From positions 675,326 to 739,325 of the forward strand of contig LSRX01000170.1 of NCBI GenBank assembly GCA_001939145.1: a stretch of 64,000 bases of DNA. Direction: 5' to 3'. Below, one piece after another: positions 8,254 through 19,605 of the stretch. Positions within the stretch are counted from its first letter, which is position 1. Each line of letters begins with the position of its first letter. The DNA comes from Symbiodinium microadriaticum (taxonomy: Eukaryota > Sar > Dinophyceae > Suessiales > Symbiodiniaceae). Under the pieces are notes generated by a model. The model made no database searches. It saw nothing but the letters and a program-made list of their open reading frames with translations, and had not been told where the DNA came from. The translations under genes were made by a program, and so were the position numbers.

Positions 8254-11200
8254 CTGTAAACGGAACATCTTGTCTTCGATGAGACCACTCATGATGAGGC
8301 GGTAGACCCTCACCTGATCATGAGAACTGGTCTTCAAGAATGAGACGGCATTCTGCATTCGGTTCGTGCCTCTTTGTTCTGCCCAATGCGATATGCCCTG
8401 TCTACGGCCTGAACGAAACGAGACACATATGCAGTCCAAAACCAAGCGGAAGTTGGCCTGCGCATCAGTGGCAGGGTTCCAAGCCTGAGGGTGGACAAAG
8501 TAGGGTCGGGGAGAAGGGAAAGAGACATCACGACCAAGCCATGACCCCGGCAGGATCGACGATCACCACGCGGTCGGCGGCCGTCAAATTCAGGCCAACG
8601 CCCCCCACAGCCGTGGTCAACAACATGCACCTGGGCCGTGGGCATAAGGCATAAATTCCACAGAAGAGGGCCAAGAAAGCGAGATTCCAGCGTGCCGAAG
8701 GGTTGGCATAATCTATATAAACTAAAATATCTCAATTTTTCGGGCCGGCAAAGCCAACCAGCTTTATGCCTCCTAGTGGTCGCAGCATGTCCCAGCCGGT
8801 CAAGGGCATACTACCAGTGATGTGCTCAGAGCCGTCGAGCAACGCACTGTCTTTGCTAAATGCTCACAGTTGTTGCAAAATTTCACTAGCAAAGGAAGCA
8901 AAAGGTGGTTGGCATGTGCCGGCCCGAAAATGCCAATACACCCTACAGAATCTTTAACGGGCGAAACAAAGTCGCAGTGCGCAGTCACGCAGCTGTGCGT
9001 GCGAGCGTATTGTTCGCTGTTGCGCTCACCGTGCAGAAACGTATCTCGTCCGAAAGTGTTAGGCAGGTGCGGGTGCAATGCAGAAAGATAATTTAAGTCA
9101 CTCTGCACGCAAATGGCCATACTGCGAAGTTGAAAGCAAGTCCCGATATTGCAGCAAAAGAAGTTCTCCGAAGGTGGACACAGAAGGGACCTTCAAGTCG
9201 GAGGGACGGGGGACACCCACTGACCACCTTGTCACCAAAGGAACCTGCAGTGTGGCTGGTAAGTCTAAAGTGAACGCTGGAACGACAACTCCCGTAAGCC
9301 ACGGGGCTGTCGTGAACTGTAAGCAGATATGCTAGCTTTGTGCGATGGACTGTGACCGAGTGAGAGTCTGGGCCGGTCTGATGTCAGCTCCTTCCCGGGT
9401 TTTGCCCACGAACTTAGCACAAGACCAAGCACTTCTTCAGAGCGGCCCGAAGTGCATGCCTGCGGGCCTGCCACCCCTGCGGTCTGCGCAGAACACAGCG
9501 AAGCCGGCGACAGCCAGCATTTCCCCATCGCTTGATTGAGCGCTGTTATCCTGCCATGAAACACAGCAAAACGATGCCCAGGGTAGAAAAAGGGGAAAGT
9601 AGGGTTGTCAACCATCCAACCTGCTTTGATGCGCTTTGGTTGACAATCACTTGACTATGCGCACATGGCATCAGTACATCAATGTACAAACAAGCCTCCC
9701 GGCCAACCTTGAAAACAATCGACCAACAGCTTTTTCAGACTTTCTGTAAAGTTTTAGCTGCACAGATGTGATCGAGCCATGGATTTCCCTTCCTCACGCA
9801 AAGAAACCGACAGCGCATGCAATTTTATAGGTAGACGACCAATACCGAGACAGGGGATGACAGGTGAAAATCGATCACTCCCATGTCTAGATTGACAGAA
9901 AGCCTTTGACAAAGTGAGCCAACGATAGTTTCGTGTGCTTTTTATTTTCCGCGGGAGTTGTGAAGCTGGGCAGGGCTCATTGCATGCACTTGAGCTTGCT
10001 TTGAACGAAATCAAATGTCAAACGCGGTGATTACTGTCAAACTCGTTCACCCTTGAAGCTGACGGTGATCATCCGTGCCAATCACATGTGCCTGCTGTCA
10101 AAAGCAAGAACCAGAACCAAGCGGGAACGAGGACGAGAACCTCTGTCTTCAACCTGGCAGCCACTGGCAGCCTGACCATTCAGCTCAGACGCTGGAAGCG
10201 ATCTGGCTGGTTGTTGAACTTCGACACCTCCCGCGACTTCAATCAGCCGAGGGAGGGCCATAGAGGGCAGTTGGTGAATGATTCGGCCTTTTCAGCTCGT
10301 GCCTGGGCATCTGTTTGCCCGTCTATCCGCAGACATCGAAGGCCTTCGAGGCAGCAGACATCCAGTTGAGTGCGACGGCGACGATGCAAGGCCGCGTGCC
10401 ATGGGGCTTCAGGCAGCAGATCTGGACCAGGTCAAGCATCTTGACCTAGGCTAGGGCACGATCGGGGCTGGATTCCATCTTGCGCTTGCTGCTTCGCATT
10501 TCTGCGCCTTGTAGTCTTAGCTCCCGGCACTCTGAGAAAAAACCAGGGTGCGGTGGCCTGCCGCATTGCCCTTATTCCAGCAAGTTCCATGCCGCGTTCA
10601 TTCCGCACCTTGGGAGGATAGCTCGGGCAAAAGTCTTGCCAGGCACTGAAGCTTGGAGCTCTGCAGCAGCACGTCCTGAGCACATGTGCAGGAGTCTGCT
10701 GTCGGGCATGAGTCACAAGGAAAAGACATCAGCCTGGTGGCTTCGAGACCTGAGCAGGAGCTGAAGAGGCCACTACTTTGCCCTCTGCATCCCTCTGAGA
10801 AGCCGGCAAGGATTTCAGAAGTGACTCCACATCTTGGCCGCACTGAGCATCGTCCTGCGCATCCCGTCGATCGCAGGCACCCGGACAAAGGAGTTGCCAG
10901 CGCATAAGACATAGGCAACCATCAACCAGTCCTGCTGATCTGCAGGAGCCTCCGAGGTTTCTGTCGCCTTAGCTGCAGCTGCAGTGTGACATTCCGTGCC
11001 CCTCACACAGTCAGGGGCTGGACGGTGGCATCCTCCTGTTGCGCACTGCGCTCAGAGATCTCACGAGAATCGTCAAGCTGGCTCCTTCTGCTCGTCTGAA
11101 GTCTCGTTGGTGGCTTCTTGCTCCTTCGTAAGCAGCGTGCATCTTTGGTGGATCGACGGCTAGTAATTACTTGTTGCATTCCGTACAGTGCTGGGAATGT

Positions 11201-14200
11201 CAGGGCAAGGTCCTCTGCCGAAGCTTGCACCTGAACAAATGGCAGCAATTCTGCGTGTGATCAACAGAACAAGCTTCAACCTGACGTCCAGTCGTTGGCC
11301 TCTTGTAGAAGGTTTGCCCAGTCCTTTATCGTTGGCATAGGCCTCAAGCTTTGCTGAGCTGCACCGCAATGCCGCAGCAACTCAAACAGGTTGGAACCAA
11401 GCAGCAGCAACAGAAGCGGATGATTACAAAGGCGCTTCAAGAGGCCGATTGCTCGGAAGACCTGCATATGATGTCGACTGATCCGTACACATAAACTCAA
11501 CGCACCCCGTCCTCGATGCCCAGCTTGGACTTCACACAGGCTTCCTTGATGACTTCGCTGTCCTCGAGCACCTGAGACACCATCCAAGTGTCAGTTCCAC
11601 GCTGCTGCATTTTGCAAGCATGTATCCGGTGGCACCTTCTTGTACGCAGCCTTCTGCTCGTCACTGGGAACCAGCCAGACCTTATGAATCTCAAGGGCAA
11701 GCGGGTTTTGTATTGTCTCCTGGGCTGTGGAAGGTCGCTGCAATAGTCTCCCTCTTGCTGGGCAGCTTGGTCACCACCTCCAGCCCGGGGAGATAGCTGC
11801 AGAACGCAGACTGCTATAGCAAGACGAAGGCCAGAAGGGTGAAACACAGAAGAGCCCGCGGCCCCCTCAATGTCTTTCTCTTCGCTGTCGGCTTCCTCTG
11901 GCCAAGAGCAAGCAGTGCTCCTTTCTCTCCGAGCATTGGCCAGCCCTCACCTCGAAAGCAACATCCTCAGCTACTTCAGATGCGCCGCCTGCAACATTCT
12001 CCATGCAATCACGCGTTCGTCTCGACGAGGCATGCCTAGGGCCTGGCCTGTGAGCCCAGCATTGACCTTTGTCCGGCGCAGGAGATGCGGACGAATCAGA
12101 GCCTGGAGCCATATGGAACCATGCACCAGGTATTCCACCTTCGATATCTGAAGCATGAACATCTCCAGAAGAATTAAACTTCGCCAGTGATCACAAATGA
12201 TGTTTGTATCAATGGGTATTCCGTGTATGCGTATCCACACTTTCCAGTTGCAGCACATGCAAAAGCTTGGCAGGCGCACCCGAAGTTGCTCAGCCAAGTG
12301 TTTCTTCAGTTCGACAGCCCAAACCTCACAGAGGGAGTCGCCGAGCTTCCCTTTGTTTTAGCACTGAAGGCTTGACGCTCCAACATACCAAGGAGCCTTT
12401 GCACCTCGCACGCTGCCTTTGTCTATGGGCTCACTGAAGTTCTTGACAAACCTCTCAGCACCAAGTTTACGTAGCGCGGCATTGCAACGAAGCAATGCCC
12501 TCAACTGTGGGGGCCACGTTGCATGGTTGCCCAACAGACCAGGCTGCGCAAAATCCATCAATGCCCACAGGTCCTGCGCCAGAATATCCATCCAGTGCTT
12601 GGTTGTGTCGCTACATGATGAATAGTGACTACGGCTACACCGGAGATCGTGATTCTCGATGGCAATTAATGAAGGTTTCAAGTGCCCAGGTGTTCACGGA
12701 CACAGGCCCCAACCCTGGCAAACACATGTGAAAGCCTAGATGCCATGAACCGCCCTAGAAGAAGCCACAAGAGCATTTGTGCGTCTTGTGCATTGCAATC
12801 AAGTCGGGCGACATCCCTTTCTCGGCGGCGGTCGGTGCTTCTTCGCCGTTGCTTGTCGGAGCCGTCAGGTTCTGTATGGTTCTGTAGATTCCTGCGGGCC
12901 TGGTCCTGGGTGCTCGGAGTGTGGGCTGTGTGGTGCCCGCTGCTTCTTCGATGTCCGCGACCAACTGGAGACCATTGGAGCTCCACCCGTCCAGCAGTGT
13001 CGTACAAACAAGCGCCAGGTCAAAACCAGCAAAAACGCGCTCGCCGCTGCCGCCGCTTCTTAACAACAACTTGGGGCAGGTTGCGAGGGCCACATCTGCT
13101 AGTGAACACCGGTGGGCAGCCTGCACAAACCCTTTTTTCCATTCCGCTCCCACTCACGTGTGCAACACTGCTGTAAGGCCTGGTGCAGGTTAGTTTAGAA
13201 GACAGTTGGTTGCAGGATGTTGGGTGCGGACTTGCATCTCTATCTTGGACGATCTGTTTATATCTGTTTTGTGCGGTGACTGTCAATTATTAAGCCAAGC
13301 CTCAGACTTCCGTTGTGGATTTGAGCCAGAGGCGCGATGAGAAGTGTACGTTGGCTGAAGACCGCGGTTAGCTTCCTGGTTCCCCGTCCCGAGACTTGAG
13401 CCAAACCCTCTCTCTCTCTCTCTCTGTTTTCTGCGGGCCAGGGGTCCCTCTCTGTCGCTCTCGATTCCCTTCATGTGTTGGAATTTTCTTGATCTCACTC
13501 CCTGCACGATACTTGGACCCACAGCCCCTTGCCGTGGAGAATTCTTCTGTTTTCCCACAAGTACCCATGCACCAGAGCATGTCCTTGAACAAATCTCGAT
13601 CTGCACAGAAACTCTCAAACCTCAATCACTCCCTTCAGGCAGACTTACAGAGTCCTGAAGAGCATTTTGGACCGGCGTGCCCGTGAGCAAGATGCGGCAA
13701 GATGACTTGAGCTTCCGAAGGCTCTTGGCCAGCAGTGAAGACATGTTCTTCATCCTGTCCATGGCCGTCTTAGGCGTGCGAAGCGCTTTAAGCAGCAAGA
13801 TTGGGCGCCTGTGTGCCTCATCACAGACGACCAGATCCCAAGACCTGGGAATTCATGCTGCCAGCTTGCAACAACGGGCGTGCAGTTGTGCAGATGACCT
13901 GTTGATACTCTCACTACCAGACCCCTAAACCTGTGCGACTGCTTTGCAGAATCGGTTGAAAGCAGCATCATGGTGCAAGCCTGCCCGAGAAGATTTCTGC
14001 AATCCAAGAGGCCTGTGACTGCCAAGCGCCGGGAGCTCTCCGCCCGGAAGCTCAGGCTCCAATGGCTCCTGGAAATAGACTGAGTCTGTGGAGTCCGCTA
14101 CATGAAACAATACATGCTTCCTCTTCAGAGTCACAGGCTTCGTCGCAGCCATCGTCATCGTCCAATTTACGGCGTTTGGACGGCTTCTCACCCCCAGGCC

Positions 14201-15183
14201 TCAAGCCCACTGAGGCCGAAGTCAAGTCTCTCGGCAACTTGAGAAACTGTTTTAAGCAATGAGACGACAGACCGGACTTGCCACGGTGGTTCGACTTCAG
14301 CTGCGCTTCATCAAGTGCAGGTTTATGAGCTTCGAGGTCTCGAAATGACAAATGCCACGCGCCAAAATCCACACAAAGCTTGCACTCTCAAAGAGTCCCT
14401 GGCTTTCGTCCACGGCGGTGAGTTGGCTCGGGGACGTCTTCGACCTGCACCTCGCGAGGGCGACGGCTTTCTCAGCACAGCGATGCATCGCATTCGGGGC
14501 CTCGAGCAGCTCTTCGCAGTTGCTGAGAAGCGAGTAGGAAGTTAGCAAGAGCCCTGCGAAGAATCGTGGGCGTGCTGAGCACTTTCACGGACCGAAGCTC
14601 AGCCTCCCATAGGTCTCCGAAGGCCACGCAAAGCCTTCGCCCGCTGCGCCGCGGTCCCGTAGTACGTGTACCTCCCCATCATGCCCATGCTACTAGGATG
14701 CTTTTGGCATTCCGAGGAGCGCACACAGGCCAACCTGGACACCACAACCGCGCCTCGCGGCTCCACCTGAGCCGAGGCCGAAAGAGAGTTTGGCTCTCAG
14801 TTCCGCTTGCCAAGTGCATCCTGGTGCAGCCAAGGACGCTGATCCAGCAATGTCACTGGCATCAGCAGCAGCGCATGGGTTGCACCCGCTTTGCGTGCAC
14901 CATTCAACAAAGCACACACCTGCAAGCAAGAAGACATCTCCCACACAGTGTGCAGTTTCCAACACTGCTCCAAACCTGGATAGTCTTGCCGAGACCCATC
15001 TCATCTGCCAGAACACCGCCGTGCCCCTTCTGCCAAAGCCTGGATGGCAAAAAAGGCCAGTAGACATCCTCTTCGGAAACGCGCCAGTTGCCTGGCCATC
15101 CATGCCACTCCCTTCTGCTGGTAAGGGTAAAGACGGTCGAAGATGTCCACGGCCAACGTAAAAGTGGGCCCCTGGACAGTCAT
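8254..15183 (-). CDS. SNF2-family DNA-dependent ATPase, RAD26/ERCC6-like (motor core)
   Basis: Both RecA-like halves of a SNF2 remodelling/repair ATPase are spread over small exons. Motif I GGVLADEMGLGKTIQ is in exon 14976-15039; the preceding exon ends at 15092 after YPYQQKGVAWMA. Motif II VVCDEAH is in 13809-13844; motif III ILLTGTPVQN in 13655-13754. Exon from 12573 gives DLWALMDFAQPGLLGN and FVKNFSEPIDKGS, typical of ERCC6/ERCC6L; HLLRRTK lies near 12100, IHKVWLVPSDEQKAAY near 11670 and LLKRLCNHPLLL near 11440. The second half follows: KLQCLARLLPEL (10640), KMLDLVQ (10440), CLRIDGQTDAQ (10320), KFNNQPDRFQRL ending 10187, VGGVGLNLTAADRVVIVDP (8552-8630), AWNPATDAQ (8458-8484), AVDRAYRIGQNKE (8370-8408) and YRLIMSGLIEDKMF (8254-8313). 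Most introns start GC or GA. Such proteins translocate on DNA in the nucleus, in transcription-coupled repair (CSB) or at mitotic DNA (PICH); which applies is not decided. Start codon and termini are unresolved. Confidence 0.9.
13404..13430. repeat. Short (CT)n microsatellite
   Basis: A run of alternating C and T lies inside a probable intron of the SNF2 gene. On the transcribed minus strand it is a purine GA run. No other role is visible. Confidence 0.8.
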
Positions 15184-15223
15184 TTATGAGCTCCGGGCAC
15201 TTAGGCAGCATATGCAGCATCCT

Positions 15224-16777
15224 TTAAGGTAGGTGTTTGAAAGCATGGCATCTGAGGGAGTCCTCGGCTTGCAGAGCTTCCAGTCTCACCAGGTTCGTGT
15301 CGCCAGGGTCGGGGCGCCAAGCGACCTCTGCAGCCTCGTTCTCCAGGCGGCGCCGTTCCACATCTTCGTCCTTGAGCTCCTCGCCCTTAGGACCCCAGAT
15401 CCGCAAGGTCGCCCGGCTCCTTGAGCTCCTCGCCCTTAGGACCCCAGATCCGCAAGGTCGCCCGGCTCCTTGAGCTCCTCGCCCTTCAGCTAAGTCTGAC
15501 ACTCAAGCCATGTCCTTGAGCGTGGCTTGTGATGCGCACAGACTGAGCCCGCAGCTCGCGCCGGTGTTGGCATTGTTTCAAGCCGCAGGGTCTTGGCAGT
15601 CTATAGTGTGTCAGCAAGCAGAGGAGTCGTCCGGGGACTTCTCTACGAGTCTCTCCTAAATCCATGTAACACTGTATCACACTGTTTTCGCCGTAGAAGG
15701 GCCGCCACCTGCAAGTTCTGCTCATGAGCAAGGATCTCCTGCTTGGCCTCATGTGCCCCAATGTAGTCCTCCCAATGCCAAGCCGAATCCACGGGATCCA
15801 CGATTGCGAAGCATGCAAAACCATGCACCTTTCCAAAGCGAGTCCTCTTCTTCTAACCGCTGCATCTTGAGCCTTTGAAGCTCAGCGATTTTGGCCTGTC
15901 AGGTCGACAGTCGACAGTACGGCACGTTGCGCTAATCCGCGACACCGCCTGGCCTTGCACTCTGCAACCTGGGCTGCGATGGACCTGCGCCTGCGGGTGG
16001 AGATGGATACAAAAGCCCTAAGCCCACATGAAGGGGCCATGACTAGCGAAGCAGATGCCGCATGTCCCTTCTTGCCTCGGAGTGGCAGAAGAATGTCCCG
16101 ATGCGATGGAGGAGCGACCTGTGCGGGCAACAGAGGTGTTTTCAAGGTCCAGTGCGGAGCATTGCGGAGCCGGCCTTTTGGAGGCGATGCCTGAAGTCCA
16201 GGCCGGCTGTGCTCAGCTCATGGCAACAGAACGCCAAACCCACGGCTAGCCATAAGTTGGCTACGAAAGTCTCGCTTTCGTCTGTTTTTGTGGTCGCAGC
16301 AGCTGCATCCTGAGGGCAAAACGCAAAACATGCAAACTTCTCTCGGTGTGCTTACTGGGCCTCGGAAGCATCAGGCATGGGTGTATCGTCGTCCTTCGCT
16401 TCCTCCTGGGCTCAGGTGTGGCGGACACCGCATGATGTTAGCTGCGCACGAGTGCTCCTTTGGTGCCGCCTCCTCCCCAGCCTTGCCAGCCCGTATAATT
16501 AGCCCATACGTCAGTGCGCAGCAGACTGAGCTAAGCTTTTCCAGTCTGACTCTGGCCCTGGCCTCACTCTCCGACATGTCGTCATCGCAGGCCGGCTGGT
16601 TGCTGCAAGCCTCACGATGGGAGAGACCCATCCGGCAGAACTTTGCAGTCCGCATCGCCCGTCCTCTTCAAAGCCACTGGTCAGCAGCGCAGTGAACTCT
16701 GCTTCAACGTCGCCTGAACCGCTTTGACCCTCCAGCATCGTCGAAGCTGCACGACTCTCGCTCCAGCAAAAGCGCAT
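15224..16777 (-). CDS. N-terminal exons of the SNF2 gene (probable)
   Basis: Minus-strand frames just upstream of the motor exons look coding. One reads WGPKGEELKDEDVERRRLEN to LVRLEALQAEDS (about 15410-15250); another ends in EDYIGAHEAKQEILAHEQNL (about 15760-15700) after RLKMQRLEEEDSLW (about 15870-15830); a third reads TMLEGQSGSGDVEAEFTALL (about 16745-16680). They are acidic and helical, as in the N-terminal region of ERCC6-like proteins, and are followed directly by the exon with YPYQQKGVAWMA. The exon at about 15.4 kb is partly duplicated (see the 49-bp repeat). Start codon and junctions are not fixed. Confidence 0.5.
15371..15486. repeat. 49-bp tandem repeat, about 2.4 copies, within a probable exon
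   Basis: Units start at 15371, 15420 and 15469 (the last is partial) and are identical by eye; each begins CTTGAGCTCCTCGCCCTTAG. The unit length is not a multiple of three, so each extra copy shifts the minus-strand reading frame that encodes the acidic segment next to it. Recent slippage duplication or an assembly error would both explain perfect identity. Confidence 0.9.
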
Positions 16778-17179
16778 AGGCTGTGGGAAAACTGGCTATG
16801 TTGCGGTCTCGTGGTGCGTGCCATGGACCCGGACACTACGGTCGTCAAACTCCAAAAACCTCCCAGTTATCTTCTCTTTCAGTCTCGCCTGCCTTCCGAC
16901 AGCGCTAGCAACCCAGACCGAATTTCTTGGCCTTGGCCTGCCAGCTTTGCACTCTCCTCGGCACCTGCCACGAAAGCTGAAGGCTTACAAAGTCGTCCTC
17001 TGTACCTGTCCCAGCCTGGCTCGGGATCGGACTCCAGGAGCTCCGCTGTGATCACAGCCGGCTGACCTGACAGCGCTAGCATTTCCGAAACTTCACGGTC
17101 CGAATTGGCTTGCAGGCTTTAGTATGCCGGCTTTGGACGGACGGACTGACTGCAGCAGGCGGACACTCGAAATGCGCCC

Positions 17180-17180
17180 N
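17180..17180. other. Single ambiguous base, likely assembly join
   Basis: The only isolated N in the window. It lies immediately before the first copy of the duplication. Confidence 0.9.
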
Positions 17181-17949
17181 GAAGTGCACCACCTGGAGTT
17201 TCAAAATGCGGTTGATACTGATACTCTTCGTGAGTGTTGACATCGGGCAGGATTGAACCTCGATTCCACACCGTCCGCGTGCCAATCCTTTTGCTGAGCA
17301 TGCAAGCAATTTATTTGTGCTCTGACGTGACCGAAGCGTACCTAAAACTGGCCTGGCAACGTACTCCGTGTGCACGAACGTACACGACAACAAGACAAGG
17401 CCGGAGACAAGGGTCGCTGCCACTGTTTAGCATAACTCAGAATCATGCACAACTACGACATTATCATTGGCCTGCGGCTTGGAGCTGAACACATCGGAAT
17501 GCCTTGAGGCGCAGTGCTATCATCTGGGCGATGTTGTGGAGGGTCGCATGTGCTCATTCCTTCCCGGTTCTCGCAGGGATGCTGAAACATGTCCTATGCT
17601 GCAATGCAAGCTCGACATGGACCAAGGCTGTGACGGCAATCTGTGGCATCGTGAGGCTTGTCCGAGTGGCCTGGGGCGAAATCGACAAGCCCCGCCGCAG
17701 AGCTCAAGCATCTCTAAGCCCGTGCCTTGATCCACGACCATGGGGTGCGAGTCGCTGTCGAGAAGATCACCACCTGGCTGCTCACCTTCAACTGTGCGAA
17801 GTTCATGCGCATCTATGCAGTATGCTTACATTCCAGAACCGTCTTGACCGCAATTCCTCTTTGTGCTTCGATAGCCACGTGGGAATAGCCAAGAAGAGGC
17901 TCTGAGATGCTCTGAGCATCTCGAAGCTAGAAGATGCTCGAAGGGTCGG
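17181..17949. repeat. 769-bp direct duplication, copy 1
   Basis: This copy matches 18221-18989 at a constant offset of 1040 bases. By eye only a few bases differ: one near 17813, one near 17844 and several in the last 30. It starts directly after a single N at 17180, the base where an assembler would join two pieces. No conserved gene is recognisable in either copy. Because the boundary coincides with the N, a falsely duplicated contig end is the simplest reading, though a real recent tandem duplication is possible. Confidence 0.95.
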
Positions 17950-18220
17950 CGCTGCGTGCATGCTGAAACCATCGCATCCAATCAGAAACAAAAGCCCTCA
18001 ACCGAGAAAAGGCGATTCTCTGACCACGGATGTTGTTTTCACGCGCAGGTGCAGACGGAATGGTACTAAGCGAACGTGGAAAAGCCACGAGCCCCCAAAG
18101 GCATGCAAAGACCCTCCCATCAATTGCACGCCCCGTTCGCACAGCAGCAATGCCTTCAAAGCTGTCAAACTGGCAATGGCGATAGCCGGTCAGTCTGTCT
18201 TTCATGCACGGAATTGCCGG

Positions 18221-18989
18221 GAAGTGCACCACCTGGAGTTTCAAAATGCGGTTGATACTGATACTCTTCGTGAGTGTTGACATCGGGCAGGATTGAACCT
18301 CGATTCCACACCGTCCGCGTGCCAATCCTTTTGCTGAGCATGCAAGCAATTTATTTGTGCTCTGACGTGACCGAAGCGTACCTAAAACTGGCCTGGCAAC
18401 GTACTCCGTGTGCACGAACGTACACGACAACAAGACAAGGCCGGAGACAAGGGTCGCTGCCACTGTTTAGCATAACTCAGAATCATGCACAACTACGACA
18501 TTATCATTGGCCTGCGGCTTGGAGCTGAACACATCGGAATGCCTTGAGGCGCAGTGCTATCATCTGGGCGATGTTGTGGAGGGTCGCATGTGCTCATTCC
18601 TTCCCGGTTCTCGCAGGGATGCTGAAACATGTCCTATGCTGCAATGCAAGCTCGACATGGACCAAGGCTGTGACGGCAATCTGTGGCATCGTGAGGCTTG
18701 TCCGAGTGGCCTGGGGCGAAATCGACAAGCCCCGCCGCAGAGCTCAAGCATCTCTAAGCCCGTGCCTTGATCCACGACCATGGGGTGCGAGTCGCTGTCG
18801 AGAAGATCACCACCTGGCTGCTCACCTTCAACTGTGCGAAGTTCATGCGCATTTATGCAGTATGCTTACATTCCAGAACCGTCATGACCGCAATTCCTCT
18901 TTGTGCTTCGATAGCCACGTGGGAATAGCCAAGAAGAGGCTCTGAGATGCTCTGAGCATCTCCGAGCAAGAAGATGCTCGAAGGGTCGG
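18221..18989. repeat. 769-bp direct duplication, copy 2
   Basis: Partner of 17181-17949. Here the sequence continues smoothly upstream, where the other copy is interrupted by the N, so this copy is probably the authentic locus. A minus-strand open frame of 178 codons (18463-17927) runs through it and beyond, but shows no conserved motif. Confidence 0.95.
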
Positions 18990-19605
18990 ACCAGAAATCA
19001 TCAGGAAATCTCTGGAGATGTTCGGCACTACGACCTTTGGGTCGATCGTTCCATGGTGAGGGTATTTCCTCCACTGGCTGGAATCCGCTGGAACCGTTTG
19101 TAAGGAACACGGCCTCTAAAATTGCTGAGGCACCTCTGCTTGGCTCCTGACCTCGCCTAATAGCATCTATGTTAACTCAGATGAAGCCAAGTCGCCTGCA
19201 AGGGCCTCTCTTTGACCTCATGTCACAGGCTCTGACCCCGTGGGACGGGGGAGGATGGGCCCCGCACTCGCCGAGGCCGCCGAGGCCGGCGAGGCCAAAG
19301 ACGCGGGCTCGGGCGAGGCCACCAGCGAGGCGGCGTCGCTGCGGCTGAGTCCTGGGAACAGACGATGGATCGGCGATGAGTCGTTTCGAATCCAAGCTCC
19401 AGGCTGCTGGGGCTAGAGAAAATGCGCCCGAGCTGTTCCAACATCAGGCTCCTGCACGCGTACATGGACAGCTTGTGGTGAACGTCATGCGCTCTGGTCT
19501 TGCCTTGCAATTGAAGGCCGGAAGTCAGACAAGGGATGTTGAACAACGACGGCTGCGGATTATTAGGCTGCCTGAGCTTTGTCAGCCTTCACCTGCTGCT
19601 GCACC

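Larger units (their letters stand above)
16780..19600. other. Gene-poor interval around the duplication
   Basis: Apart from the two duplicated blocks and the N, no conserved coding motif is visible on either strand. A very GC-rich piece at about 19240-19340 encodes only low-complexity frames. The interval separates the SNF2 gene from the downstream end of the prenyltransferase gene. Confidence 0.45.

Noticed and set aside
13393..13406. Second spliced-leader relict (CTTGAGCCAAA)
   Set aside because: Only 11 bases match before the sequence diverges to CCCTC; too short to support.
17927..18463. 178-codon minus-strand open frame over the duplication
   Set aside because: No conserved motif and it spans the border of the duplicated block; not called as a gene.
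19376..19400. tRNA-like B box (TTTCGAATCC)
   Set aside because: No acceptor stem, A box or cloverleaf could be built around it.
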